Source: Staphylococcus aureus
GTDB taxonomy: Bacteria > Bacillota > Bacilli > Staphylococcales > Staphylococcaceae
DNA: 64,000 bases
Reading direction: 5' to 3'
Assembly (NCBI RefSeq): GCF_001027105.1
Contig: NZ_CP011526.1
Coordinates: 496,001 to 560,000 of the forward strand
The notes beneath the pieces were generated by a model that was given only the letters and a program-made list of their open reading frames with translations, made no database searches and was not told where the DNA came from. Shown in pieces: positions 32,281-40,548 of the stretch; the first letter of the stretch is position 1; every line of letters begins with the position of its first letter. Position numbers and translations under genes: made by a program.

Positions 32281-32922
32281 TTGTTAAAAAGAATGAGAGA
32301 CGATATAAAAATGGTATTTGAGCAGGATCCAGCGGCACGTTCAACATTAGAAGTCATTACAACGTATGCAGGTTTACATGCAGTTTGGAGTCATTTGATT
32401 GCACATAAGTTATACAACCAAAAAAAATATGTTGCAGCACGCGCGATATCTCAAATTTCAAGATTTTTCACAGGTATAGAAATCCATCCAGGTGCTAAAA
32501 TTGGAAAGCGTCTATTTATAGATCATGGTATGGGCGTTGTAATAGGAGAAACATGTACAATTGGTGATAATGTGACAATCTATCAAGGCGTGACACTTGG
32601 TGGGACAGGGAAAGAAAGAGGGAAAAGACACCCAGATATAGGAGACAATGTTTTAATAGCAGCCGGTGCGAAAGTTTTAGGAAATATTAAAATAAATTCA
32701 AATGTAAATATTGGTGCAAATTCAGTTGTTTTACAATCAGTTCCAAGTTATTCAACGGTTGTTGGTATACCAGGACATATTGTTAAGCAAGATGGTGTTC
32801 GAGTTGGAAAAACATTTGATCATCGCCATCTACCTGATCCAATTTATGAACAAATTAAGCATTTAGAACGACAACTTGAAAAGACTAGGAATGGAGAGAT
32901 TCAAGATGATTACATTATATAA
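32281..32922 (+). CDS. cysE: Serine O-acetyltransferase CysE
   Basis: Makes O-acetylserine from serine and acetyl-CoA, the substrate of CysK. 213 residues: an N-terminal helical part and a left-handed beta-helix of hexapeptide repeats (about 80-180), with the active-site segment [16 protein letters not shown]. The start is TTG 32281, 8 bases after GAGGAGG (32266-32272); the in-frame ATG 32275 is too close to that site. It sits behind the cysteine T-box and overlaps cysS by 17 bases, coupling cysteine synthesis to tRNA charging. Confidence 0.95.
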
Positions 32923-34306
32923 TACGCTTACACGTCAAAAAGAAGTGTTCAAGCCTATAGAACCAGGGAAAGTAAAAATGTATGTATGTGGTCCTACTGT
33001 ATATAACTACATTCATATTGGTAACGCAAGACCAGCAATTAATTATGACGTAGTGAGACGTTACTTTGAATACCAAGGATATAATGTAGAATATGTATCA
33101 AATTTTACAGACGTAGATGATAAATTAATTAAACGTTCTCAAGAATTAAATCAGTCTGTTCCCGAAATTGCAGAAAAATATATCGCTGCTTTTCATGAAG
33201 ATGTTGGTGCGTTAAATGTTAGAAAAGCGACTTCAAATCCAAGGGTAATGGACCATATGGATGACATTATTCAATTTATTAAAGATTTGGTGGATCAAGG
33301 TTATGCATATGAAAGTGGTGGCGATGTTTACTTTAGAACACGTAAATTTGAAGGTTATGGTAAATTAAGTCATCAATCCATAGATGACTTAAAAGTGGGT
33401 GCTCGTATAGATGCAGGAGAGCATAAAGAAGATGCACTTGATTTTACATTGTGGAAAAAAGCGAAGCCTGGCGAGATTAGTTGGGATAGCCCATTTGGTG
33501 AAGGTAGACCAGGATGGCATATAGAATGTTCTGTAATGGCATTTCATGAGCTAGGACCTACAATTGATATACATGCGGGTGGTTCAGATTTACAATTTCC
33601 ACATCATGAAAATGAAATAGCACAATCAGAAGCACATAATCATGCGCCATTTGCTAATTATTGGATGCATAATGGTTTCATTAATATTGATAATGAAAAA
33701 ATGAGTAAATCACTAGGCAACTTTATTTTAGTTCACGATATTATTAAAGAAGTTGATCCAGATGTACTAAGATTCTTTATGATTAGCGTACATTATAGAA
33801 GCCCAATTAACTATAATCTAGAATTGGTAGAATCAGCACGTAGTGGACTAGAGCGTATTCGCAATAGTTATCAATTAATTGAAGAGCGCGCACAAATTGC
33901 TACTAATATTGAAAATCAACAGACATATATTGATCAAATTGATGCGATTTTAAATCGTTTTGAAACAGTTATGAATGATGATTTTAATACAGCTAATGCA
34001 ATTACAGCTTGGTATGATTTAGCAAAACTTGCGAATAAATATGTACTAGAGAACACAACATCAACAGAAGTAATTGATAAATTTAAAGCAGTTTATCAAA
34101 TTTTCAGCGATGTTTTAGGTGTACCGTTAAAATCTAAAAATGCAGATGAATTATTGGATGAAGATGTTGAAAAATTAATCGAAGAGCGTAATGAAGCAAG
34201 GAAAAACAAAGATTTTGCACGAGCAGATGAAATTCGAGACATGCTGAAATCACAAAACATTATATTAGAAGACACACCTCAAGGGGTTAGATTTAAACGT
34301 GGATAA
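32906..34306 (+). CDS. cysS: Cysteinyl-tRNA synthetase CysS
   Basis: Charges tRNA-Cys. The 466-residue class I enzyme has the zinc and HIGH region [17 protein letters not shown], further zinc ligands in IECSVMA and HHENE, and [11 protein letters not shown] 32906 is 7 bases after GGAGAG and lies inside the end of cysE; the frame is open further up, but this start gives the family length. Second gene of the T-box operon. Confidence 0.97.
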
Positions 34307-34703
34307 TCAACAAGATAATCACATTAAATTATTGAATCCATTGACCTTAGCATATATGGGAGACGCAGTCTTAGATCAATATGTACGTACCTATATCGTT
34401 TTAAAGCTTAAAAGTAAGCCTAATAAACTACATCAAATGTCTAAAAAATATGTATCTGCCAAAAGTCAGGCGCAAACGTTAGAATATTTAATGGAGCAAG
34501 AATGGTTTACAGACGAAGAAATGGATATTTTGAAGCGAGGGCGTAACGCGAAAAGTCATACTAAAGCTAAAAACACTGATGTTCAAACATATCGTAAAAG
34601 TTCAGCGATAGAAGCAGTGATAGGTTTTCTTTATTTAGAAAAAAGAGAAGAACGATTAGAGGCATTATTAAATAAAATAATAACAATAGTAAACGAAAGG
34701 TAG
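34299..34703 (+). CDS. mrnC: Mini-ribonuclease 3 (MrnC)
   Basis: Processes the 3' and 5' ends of 23S rRNA precursor. It has only the RNase III catalytic fold (134 residues), with the motif [12 protein letters not shown] and the second acidic site [10 protein letters not shown], and lacks the double-stranded RNA-binding domain. The start is GTG 34299, overlapping the cysS end by 8 bases; the ribosome binding site AAGGGG is a little far (about 12 bases), so coupling is likely. Confidence 0.95.
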
Positions 34704-34710
34704 TGACGAT

Positions 34711-35457
34711 GTGGAAGATACGGTTATTGTTGGTAGGCATGCTGTTAGAGAAGCGATTATTACTGGGCATCCGATAAATAAGATATTGATTCAAGAAGGT
34801 ATTAAAAAGCAACAAATTAATGAAATTTTAAAAAATGCAAAAGATCAAAAAATCATTGTTCAAACTGTACCAAAATCTAAATTAGATTTTTTAGCAAATG
34901 CACCACATCAGGGTGTTGCAGCGCTTATTGCACCATATGAATATGCTGACTTCGATCAATTTTTAAAACAGCAAAAAGAAAAAGAAGGTTTATTGACAGT
35001 ACTTATATTAGACGGCTTAGAAGACCCACATAACTTGGGATCAATTTTAAGAACAGCCGATGCAACGGGAGTTGATGGTGTTATTATTCCTAAACGTCGT
35101 TCAGTTACACTAACGCAAACAGTTGCAAAAGCCTCAACAGGTGCAATTGAACATGTACCAGTTATTCGAGTGACAAATTTAGCTAAAACTATCGATGAAC
35201 TAAAAGATAATGGCTTTTGGGTAGCTGGCACTGAAGCTAATAATGCAACAGATTATAGAAATCTAGAAGCGGACATGTCATTGGCTATTGTAATTGGTAG
35301 CGAAGGACAGGGTATGAGTCGCCTAGTAAGTGATAAATGCGATTTTTATATTAAGATTCCAATGGTTGGACATGTAAACAGTTTGAATGCTTCGGTTGCA
35401 GCAAGTTTAATGATGTACGAAGTATTTCGAAAAAGACATGATGTTGGAGAAATATAA
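34711..35457 (+). CDS. rlmB: 23S rRNA 2'-O-methyltransferase, RlmB/TrmH family
   Basis: A SPOUT methyltransferase of 248 residues. It has an N-terminal substrate-binding part (about 1-75) and the knotted SAM-binding domain with [30 protein letters not shown] and [13 protein letters not shown]. By homology it methylates the ribose of a guanosine in 23S rRNA domain V; the site is inferred. The start is GTG 34711 after AAAGGTAGTG. Its stop overlaps the next start by one base. Confidence 0.93.
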   Translation: MEDTVIVGRHAVREAIITGHPINKILIQEGIKKQQINEILKNAKDQKIIVQTVPKSKLDFLANAPHQGVAALIAPYEYADFDQFLKQQKEKEGLLTVLILDGLEDPHNLGSILRTADATGVDGVIIPKRRSVTLTQTVAKASTGAIEHVPVIRVTNLAKTIDELKDNGFWVAGTEANNATDYRNLEADMSLAIVIGSEGQGMSRLVSDKCDFYIKIPMVGHVNSLNASVAASLMMYEVFRKRHDVGEI

Positions 35458-35981
35458 TGAAAGAACGTTACTTAATCATTGATGGATACAATATGATAGG
35501 ACAATCACCAACGCTAAGCGCCATTGCAAAAGAGAATTTAGAAGAAGCTAGAATGCAATTAATAGATGCAATTGCAAATTATAATGCAGTTATTTCAGAT
35601 GAAATTATTTGTGTTTTCGATGCTTATGACCAATCGGGTGTTGAAAGAGAATACATGTATCATGGCGTTAAAACGATTTTTACCAAGGAAAAAGAAACAG
35701 CTGATAGTTTCATAGAACGTTATGTTTATGAACTTTATGACAAGCATACTAAGCATATTACAGTTGTAACAAGTGATATGAGTGAGCAACATGCTATCTT
35801 TGGATCAGGTGCATATAGAATATCATCTCGCGAAATGTGGAGAGATTTAAAAGAAAATGAAATTGATGTGAGTAAATCATTAGATGATATAAGTGAAAAC
35901 AAGCCAAGAACTCGAATTCCGTTATCTTCTGAAATCCTTGCAGAATTTGAAAAAATACGAAGAGGACATCATAAGAAATGA
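35457..35981 (+). CDS. rae1: NYN-domain ribosome-associated nuclease, Rae1/YacP family
   Basis: 174 residues with a PIN-like NYN fold. Conserved acidic residues occur in LIIDGYNMIG, VFDAYD, KETADSFIERY and VVTSDMSEQ. In B. subtilis the homologue (YacP, Rae1) cuts mRNA in the ribosomal A site. The start ATG overlaps the rlmB stop (TAATG), a strong sign of coupling. It ends the cysE-rae1 run; sigH follows after 80 bases. Confidence 0.88.
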   Translation: MKERYLIIDGYNMIGQSPTLSAIAKENLEEARMQLIDAIANYNAVISDEIICVFDAYDQSGVEREYMYHGVKTIFTKEKETADSFIERYVYELYDKHTKHITVVTSDMSEQHAIFGSGAYRISSREMWRDLKENEIDVSKSLDDISENKPRTRIPLSSEILAEFEKIRRGHHKK

Positions 35982-36013
35982 CATTTCCGTCATCTTGAAA
36001 TTTTGAATGTAAC

Positions 36014-36062
36014 AATATTAAACTAACCTTAAATTTTAGATAGAAGGGGTTAGTTTAATATT
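36014..36062 (+). promoter_or_regulatory. Start-masking hairpin before sigH
   Basis: AATATTAAACTAACC (36014-36028) and GGTTAGTTTAATATT (36048-36062) form a perfect 15-bp stem. The 3' arm takes in two Gs of the AAGGGG ribosome binding site and the first base of the TTG start codon. An upstream inverted repeat that suppresses sigH translation has been reported in S. aureus; this is evidently that element. Confidence 0.92.
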
Positions 36063-36631
36063 TGAAATACGATTTGACAACTCAAGACAGTACAATCAAA
36101 CGTAACAATGCAATAAATGATAAAGACTTCGAAAAGTTAGTAATGGATCTACAACCATTAATTATTCGACGCATCAAAACATTTGGATTTAATCATTATG
36201 ATTTAGAAGACTTATATCAAGAAATACTTATACGGATGTATAGGTCGGTCCAAACATTTGATTTTAGTGGAGAGCAGCCTTTCACAAATTATGTTCAATG
36301 TTTAATTACGTCTGTAAAGTATGATTATTTGAGAAAATATTTAGCTACAAATAAAAGAATGGATAATTTGATTAATGAATATAGAGTTACGTATCCATGT
36401 GTAATAAAGCGTTTTGATGTTGAAAACAATTATTTGAATAAATTAGCAATTAAAGAGTTGATTTGTCAGTTTAAGTATTTGAGTGCATTTGAAAAAGATG
36501 TCATGTATTTAATGTGTGAACAATATAAGCCGAGAGAAATTGCTCAATTGATGCATGTAAAAGAGAAAGTGATTTATAATGCCATACAACGATGTAAAAA
36601 TAAAATAAAACGTTATTTCAAAATGATTTGA
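36062..36631 (+). CDS. sigH: Alternative sigma factor SigH (competence)
   Basis: A 189-residue sigma-70-type factor that turns on competence and DNA-uptake genes in S. aureus. Region 2 spans about residues 25-95 (NHYDLEDLYQEILIRMYRSV), and the C-terminal region 4-like helix-turn-helix is near 140-185 (KPREIAQLMHVKEKVIYNAIQRC). The start is a TTG. Normally cryptic: its start is locked in a 15-bp hairpin. It is more divergent than its neighbours, typical of staphylococcal SigH. Confidence 0.95.
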   Translation: MKYDLTTQDSTIKRNNAINDKDFEKLVMDLQPLIIRRIKTFGFNHYDLEDLYQEILIRMYRSVQTFDFSGEQPFTNYVQCLITSVKYDYLRKYLATNKRMDNLINEYRVTYPCVIKRFDVENNYLNKLAIKELICQFKYLSAFEKDVMYLMCEQYKPREIAQLMHVKEKVIYNAIQRCKNKIKRYFKMI

Positions 36632-36681
36632 AAAGCGCCTTAGGACGTGAATTGAATTATAACGTGTTACTTACTGATGGT

Positions 36682-36711
36682 TTGACATTTGTTATAAATT
36701 TTATGTATAGT
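36682..36711 (+). promoter_or_regulatory. Promoter of rpmG-secE-nusG
   Basis: TTGACA (36682-36687), 18 bases, TATAGT (36706-36711), about 35 bases before rpmG. A consensus -35 and a good -10. Confidence 0.75.
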
Positions 36712-36745
36712 ATACTGGTATTATAATGAATAAAGGTGAATTATT

Positions 36746-36889
36746 GTGAGAAAAATACCTTTAAATTGTGAAGCTTGTGGCAATAGAAATTATAATGTTC
36801 CTAAGCAAGAAGGCTCGGCAACAAGATTAACCTTAAAGAAATATTGTCCAAAATGTAACGCGCACACAATTCATAAAGAATCGAAATAA
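36746..36889 (+). CDS. rpmG: Ribosomal protein bL33 (RpmG)
   Basis: A short gene of 47 codons. The protein has two CxxC pairs, NCEACGN and YCPKCN, which make a zinc ribbon, so this is the zinc-binding (C+) form of L33. The start is GTG 36746, preceded by AAAGGTG. L33 sits in the large subunit near the exit site. Placement right before secE-nusG is standard for Firmicutes. Other L33 genes usually exist elsewhere in the chromosome. Confidence 0.95.
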
Positions 36890-36944
36890 ATACATTCGAA
36901 ATAATACTTTGATAATATGTTCAAAGGATTTGGAGGTTGAGCAG

Positions 36945-37127
36945 ATGGCTAAAAAAGAAAGTTTCTTTAAAGGCGTTAAGTCTGAAATGGAAAAAACAAG
37001 TTGGCCGACGAAAGAAGAGCTATTTAAATATACTGTAATTGTAGTTTCTACTGTTATATTCTTCTTAGTCTTTTTCTATGCCTTAGATTTAGGAATTACA
37101 GCATTGAAAAATTTATTATTTGGTTAG
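36945..37127 (+). CDS. secE: Preprotein translocase subunit SecE
   Basis: A 60-residue, single-span membrane component of the SecYEG channel. It has a basic N-terminus ([10 protein letters not shown]), the conserved amphipathic [13 protein letters not shown], and one transmembrane segment (about residues 30-52). ATG 36945 follows GGAGGTTG by a normal distance; the open frame upstream is not used. Cotranscribed with rpmG and nusG. Confidence 0.96.
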
Positions 37128-37139
37128 AGGAGTGAAGAC

Positions 37140-37688
37140 ATGTCTGAAGAAGTTGGCGCAAAGCGTTGGTATGCAGTGCATACATATTCTGGATATGAAA
37201 ATAAAGTTAAAAAGAATTTAGAAAAAAGAGTAGAATCTATGAATATGACTGAACAAATCTTTAGAGTAGTCATACCGGAAGAAGAAGAAACTCAAGTAAA
37301 AGATGGCAAAGCTAAAACGACTGTTAAAAAAACATTCCCTGGATATGTTTTAGTGGAATTAATCATGACAGATGAATCATGGTATGTGGTAAGAAATACA
37401 CCAGGCGTTACTGGTTTTGTAGGTTCTGCAGGTGCAGGGTCTAAGCCAAATCCATTGTTACCAGAAGAAGTTCGCTTCATCTTAAAACAAATGGGTCTTA
37501 AAGAAAAGACTATCGATGTTGAACTCGAAGTTGGCGAGCAAGTTCGTATTAAATCAGGTCCATTTGCGAATCAAGTTGGTGAAGTTCAAGAAATTGAAAC
37601 AGATAAGTTTAAGCTAACAGTATTAGTAGATATGTTTGGCCGAGAAACACCAGTAGAAGTTGAATTCGATCAAATAGAAAAGCTTTAA
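37140..37688 (+). CDS. nusG: Transcription termination/antitermination factor NusG
   Basis: Binds RNA polymerase to control pausing and links transcription to ribosomes. 182 residues: NGN domain (WYAVHTYSGYENKVKKNLE through FPGYVLVEL, VRNTPGVTGFVG) and a C-terminal KOW domain (GPFANQVGEVQEI). ATG 37140 follows AGAGGAGTG. Third in rpmG-secE-nusG. A small hairpin, CTTTAATT/AATTAAAG (37683-37701), overlaps its stop but has no T-run. Confidence 0.97.
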   Translation: MSEEVGAKRWYAVHTYSGYENKVKKNLEKRVESMNMTEQIFRVVIPEEEETQVKDGKAKTTVKKTFPGYVLVELIMTDESWYVVRNTPGVTGFVGSAGAGSKPNPLLPEEVRFILKQMGLKEKTIDVELEVGEQVRIKSGPFANQVGEVQEIETDKFKLTVLVDMFGRETPVEVEFDQIEKL

Positions 37689-37733
37689 TTAACAATTAAA
37701 GTTATTAAACTAACCAAAAGATAAAAAAGAGTA

Positions 37734-37763
37734 TTGATTTTTTAATTAGAAAAGTGTTAAAAT
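37734..37763 (+). promoter_or_regulatory. Promoter of rplK-rplA
   Basis: TTGATT (37734-37739), 18 bases, TAAAAT (37758-37763). The RNA would start at or just inside the structured leader. Confidence 0.65.
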
Positions 37764-37764
37764 T

Positions 37765-37844
37765 ATGTGGTCGCGCTTTTAGAGCGCCCATTTCGTCACG
37801 AAATGTTAAGAGTGGGAGGGCAAAACTGAGCCCTGTGACCACAT
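37765..37844 (+). promoter_or_regulatory. Structured rplK leader, possible L1-binding site
   Basis: ATGTGGTC (37765-37772) pairs with GACCACAT (37837-37844) and encloses three hairpins: GCGCT/AGCGC (37773-37787), CATTTCG/CGAAATG (37789-37805) and GGGC/GCCC (37818-37833). Alternatively GTGG (37812-37815) pairs with CCAC (37839-37842), leaving internal loops GA and TGTGA beside GGGC/GCCC. That second fold resembles the L1 site of 23S rRNA, so L1 feedback is plausible. Confidence 0.7.
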
Positions 37845-37868
37845 CACGATATCAAGGAGGTGCACATC

Positions 37869-38291
37869 GTGGCTAAAAAAGTAGATAAAGTTGTTAAATT
37901 ACAAATTCCTGCAGGTAAAGCGAATCCAGCACCACCAGTTGGTCCAGCATTAGGTCAAGCAGGTGTGAACATCATGGGATTCTGTAAAGAGTTCAATGCA
38001 CGTACTCAAGATCAAGCAGGTTTAATTATTCCGGTAGAAATCAGTGTTTATGAAGATCGTTCATTTACATTTATTACAAAAACTCCACCGGCTCCAGTAT
38101 TACTTAAAAAAGCAGCTGGTATTGAAAAAGGTTCAGGCGAACCAAACAAAACTAAAGTTGCTACAGTAACTAAAGATCAAGTACGCGAAATTGCTAACAG
38201 CAAAATGCAAGACTTAAACGCTGCTGACGAAGAAGCAGCTATGCGTATTATCGAAGGTACTGCACGTAGTATGGGTATCGTTGTAGAATAA
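37869..38291 (+). CDS. rplK: Ribosomal protein uL11 (RplK)
   Basis: 140 residues; binds the GTPase-centre region of 23S rRNA and is needed for (p)ppGpp synthesis by Rel. The N-terminal domain has [23 protein letters not shown], where thiostrepton acts, and the C-terminal RNA-binding domain ends with [13 protein letters not shown]. The start is GTG 37869, 8 bases after AAGGAGG. First gene of rplK-rplA behind a structured leader. Confidence 0.97.
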
Positions 38292-38332
38292 TTTTACGAA
38301 TATTAAATTTGATTACATGATTTAAACGATGA

Positions 38333-38431
38333 AGCAGATAACAGAGATAATAATGATGAATTATAAATATAATCTGAATGACTAGATTAATGATTGATTT
38401 ATTCATAAGATTAATTCTTCTGTTGTCTGCT
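38333..38431 (+). other. Long stem in the rplK-rplA spacer
   Basis: AGCAGATAACAGA (38333-38345) pairs with TCTGTTGTCTGCT (38419-38431) with one G-U pair, closing a loop of 73 bases that itself holds smaller stems such as AATCT/AGATT (38371-38388). It has no T-run and looks like an RNA processing or regulatory structure. Confidence 0.6.
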
Positions 38432-38455
38432 CTTAACTTGCATATAGCAAGTAAT

Positions 38456-38481
38456 GTGGGAGGAAATTCCGCTAAAACCAC
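38456..38481 (+). promoter_or_regulatory. L1-site-like motif next to the rplA ribosome binding site
   Basis: GTGG (38456-38459) pairs with CCAC (38478-38481), with GA and GCTAAAA as internal loops around GGA/TCC. It resembles the second fold of the rplK leader. The CCAC ends one base before the rplA ribosome binding site AAAGGAGG (38483-38490). The inner stem is short, so this is weaker than the leader site. Confidence 0.4.
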
Positions 38482-38498
38482 TAAAGGAGGAACTATAA

Positions 38499-39191
38499 AT
38501 GGCTAAAAAAGGTAAAAAGTATCAAGAAGCAGCTAGTAAAGTTGACCGTACTCAGCACTACAGTGTTGAAGAAGCAATTAAATTAGCTAAAGAAACAAGC
38601 ATTGCTAACTTTGACGCTTCTGTTGAAGTTGCATTCCGTTTAGGAATTGATACACGTAAAAATGACCAACAAATCCGTGGTGCAGTTGTATTACCAAACG
38701 GAACTGGTAAATCACAAAGTGTATTAGTATTCGCTAAAGGTGACAAAATTGCTGAAGCTGAAGCAGCAGGTGCTGACTATGTAGGTGAAGCAGAATACGT
38801 TCAAAAAATCCAACAAGGTTGGTTCGACTTCGATGTAGTAGTTGCTACACCAGACATGATGGGTGAAGTTGGTAAATTAGGTCGTGTATTAGGACCAAAA
38901 GGTTTAATGCCAAACCCTAAAACTGGAACTGTAACAATGGATGTTAAAAAAGCTGTTGAAGAAATCAAAGCTGGTAAAGTAGAATATCGTGCTGAAAAAG
39001 CTGGTATCGTACATGCATCAATTGGTAAAGTTTCATTTACTGATGAACAATTAATTGAAAACTTCAATACTTTACAAGATGTATTAGCTAAAGCTAAACC
39101 ATCATCTGCTAAAGGTACATACTTCAAATCTGTTGCTGTAACTACAACAATGGGTCCTGGAGTTAAAATTGATACTGCAAGTTTCAAATAA
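38499..39191 (+). CDS. rplA: Ribosomal protein uL1 (RplA)
   Basis: 230 residues; forms the mobile L1 stalk that handles exiting tRNA, and in other bacteria represses its own mRNA. Visible: the two-domain L1 fold, with the signature [21 protein letters not shown] (written here across residues 127-147), and conserved N-terminal and C-terminal halves that form domain I. ATG 38499 follows AAAGGAGG. It is separated from rplK by 207 bases of structured RNA. Confidence 0.97.
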   Translation: MAKKGKKYQEAASKVDRTQHYSVEEAIKLAKETSIANFDASVEVAFRLGIDTRKNDQQIRGAVVLPNGTGKSQSVLVFAKGDKIAEAEAAGADYVGEAEYVQKIQQGWFDFDVVVATPDMMGEVGKLGRVLGPKGLMPNPKTGTVTMDVKKAVEEIKAGKVEYRAEKAGIVHASIGKVSFTDEQLIENFNTLQDVLAKAKPSSAKGTYFKSVAVTTTMGPGVKIDTASFK

Positions 39192-39209
39192 TAAATGATA
39201 TAAACAATT

Positions 39210-39241
39210 ACAGGCTGAAAGAAATATCTTTCAGTCTGTAA
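39210..39241 (+). terminator. Hairpin after rplA
   Basis: ACAGGCTGAAAG and CTTTCAGTCTGT form a 12-bp stem with a G-U pair over a short loop. It is followed by AAAAATAT rather than T, so it may mark a 3' end or stabilise the rplKA mRNA rather than terminate. Confidence 0.5.
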
Positions 39242-39248
39242 AAATATA

Positions 39249-39277
39249 TTGACAATAAGTAATTTCCAAGTTATATT
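39249..39277 (+). promoter_or_regulatory. Promoter of rplJ-rplL
   Basis: TTGACA (39249-39254), 17 bases, TATATT (39272-39277). A strong promoter. It lies inside a perfect 12-bp inverted repeat (39252-39263 and 39275-39286). Confidence 0.85.
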
Positions 39278-39302
39278 ACTTATTGTGATTATTTTACCTA
39301 AG

Positions 39303-39417
39303 ACAGTAGGAGTTATTTATAACTTAAAATTTATCCTGCCGAGGCTAAAATTGACTTGAACGTGATGATCTATGATCTTTCAAGCACTTTTTGCCGTGGG
39401 TAGAAAGTGCTTTTTTT
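39303..39417 (+). promoter_or_regulatory. L10 leader with attenuator before rplJ
   Basis: A Firmicutes-type L10 leader: AGTAGGAG and TCCTGCCGAGGC elements, an antiterminator-like pairing CTTGAA/TTTCAAG, then a terminator with AGCACTTT (39383-39390) and AAAGTGCT (39404-39411) followed by TTTTTT. Excess L10(L12)4 complex would bind and favour termination (known for this leader class). Confidence 0.85.
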
Positions 39418-39462
39418 ATTAATTTTAAAAAAAGCACCAAAAATTTAAATGGAGGTGTCTGA

Positions 39463-39963
39463 ATGTCTGCTATCATTGAAGCTAAAAAACAACTAGTTGA
39501 TGAAATTGCTGAGGTACTATCAAATTCAGTTTCAACAGTAATCGTTGACTACCGTGGATTAACAGTAGCTGAAGTTACTGACTTACGTTCACAATTACGT
39601 GAAGCTGGTGTTGAGTATAAAGTATACAAAAACACTATGGTACGTCGTGCAGCTGAAAAAGCTGGTATCGAAGGCTTAGATGAATTCTTAACAGGTCCTA
39701 CTGCTATTGCAACTTCAAGTGAAGATGCTGTAGCTGCAGCGAAAGTAATTTCTGGATTTGCTAAAGATCATGAAGCATTAGAAATTAAATCAGGCGTTAT
39801 GGAAGGCAATGTTATTACAGCAGAAGAAGTTAAAACTGTTGGTTCATTACCTTCACACGATGGTCTTGTATCTATGCTTTTATCAGTATTACAAGCTCCT
39901 GTACGCAACTTCGCTTATGCGGTTAAAGCTATTGGAGAACAAAAAGAAGAAAACGCTGAATAA
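39463..39963 (+). CDS. rplJ: Ribosomal protein uL10 (RplJ)
   Basis: 166 residues; base of the ribosomal stalk, binding 23S rRNA with its N-terminal globular domain and L7/L12 dimers with its C-terminal helix. The N-terminus has the conserved [16 protein letters not shown] and [15 protein letters not shown] 39463 follows ATGGAGGTG. It is behind the L10 leader and is followed 42 bases later by rplL. Confidence 0.97.
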   Translation: MSAIIEAKKQLVDEIAEVLSNSVSTVIVDYRGLTVAEVTDLRSQLREAGVEYKVYKNTMVRRAAEKAGIEGLDEFLTGPTAIATSSEDAVAAAKVISGFAKDHEALEIKSGVMEGNVITAEEVKTVGSLPSHDGLVSMLLSVLQAPVRNFAYAVKAIGEQKEENAE

Positions 39964-40005
39964 TTTTTAGCGTAAAAAAATTAAAAATAATGGAGGAATT
40001 ATAAA

Positions 40006-40374
40006 ATGGCTAATCATGAACAAATCATTGAAGCGATTAAAGAAATGTCAGTATTAGAATTAAACGACTTAGTAAAAGCAATTGAAGAAGAATTTGGTGT
40101 AACTGCAGCTGCTCCAGTAGCAGTAGCAGGTGCAGCTGGTGGCGCTGACGCTGCAGCAGAAAAAACTGAATTTGACGTTGAGTTAACTTCAGCTGGTTCA
40201 TCTAAAATCAAAGTTGTTAAAGCTGTTAAAGAAGCAACTGGTTTAGGATTAAAAGATGCTAAAGAATTAGTAGACGGAGCTCCTAAAGTAATCAAAGAAG
40301 CTTTACCTAAAGAAGAAGCTGAAAAACTTAAAGAACAATTAGAAGAAGTTGGAGCTACTGTAGAATTAAAATAA
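40006..40374 (+). CDS. rplL: Ribosomal protein bL12 (RplL)
   Basis: 122 residues; the multicopy stalk protein that recruits and stimulates translation GTPases. N-terminal dimerisation helix pair (about 1-32), an alanine- and glycine-rich hinge (about 36-55), and the C-terminal factor-binding domain with [23 protein letters not shown] 40006 has ATGGAGG upstream. Ends the rplJ-rplL unit with a strong terminator downstream. Confidence 0.98.
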
Positions 40375-40448
40375 TTCAAGTATCTTAAACTTAATAATCA
40401 AAGTTTTATAGCAAGTATTGCTATAATATAATGATTCTTTGAGAAGTT

Positions 40449-40478
40449 AAAACCCCGTTATTTTGATAACGGGGTTTT
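40449..40478 (+). terminator. Terminator after rplL
   Basis: AAAACCCCGTTAT, loop TTTG, ATAACGGGGTTTT: a perfect 13-bp stem with flanking A and T runs. Probably works in both directions. Confidence 0.95.
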
Positions 40479-40548
40479 ATTCATTTAAAGACTGAGTGAA
40501 ATGTTATAATTATAATGACGAGTTACAAAGTGAAGATGAGGTGGAATA

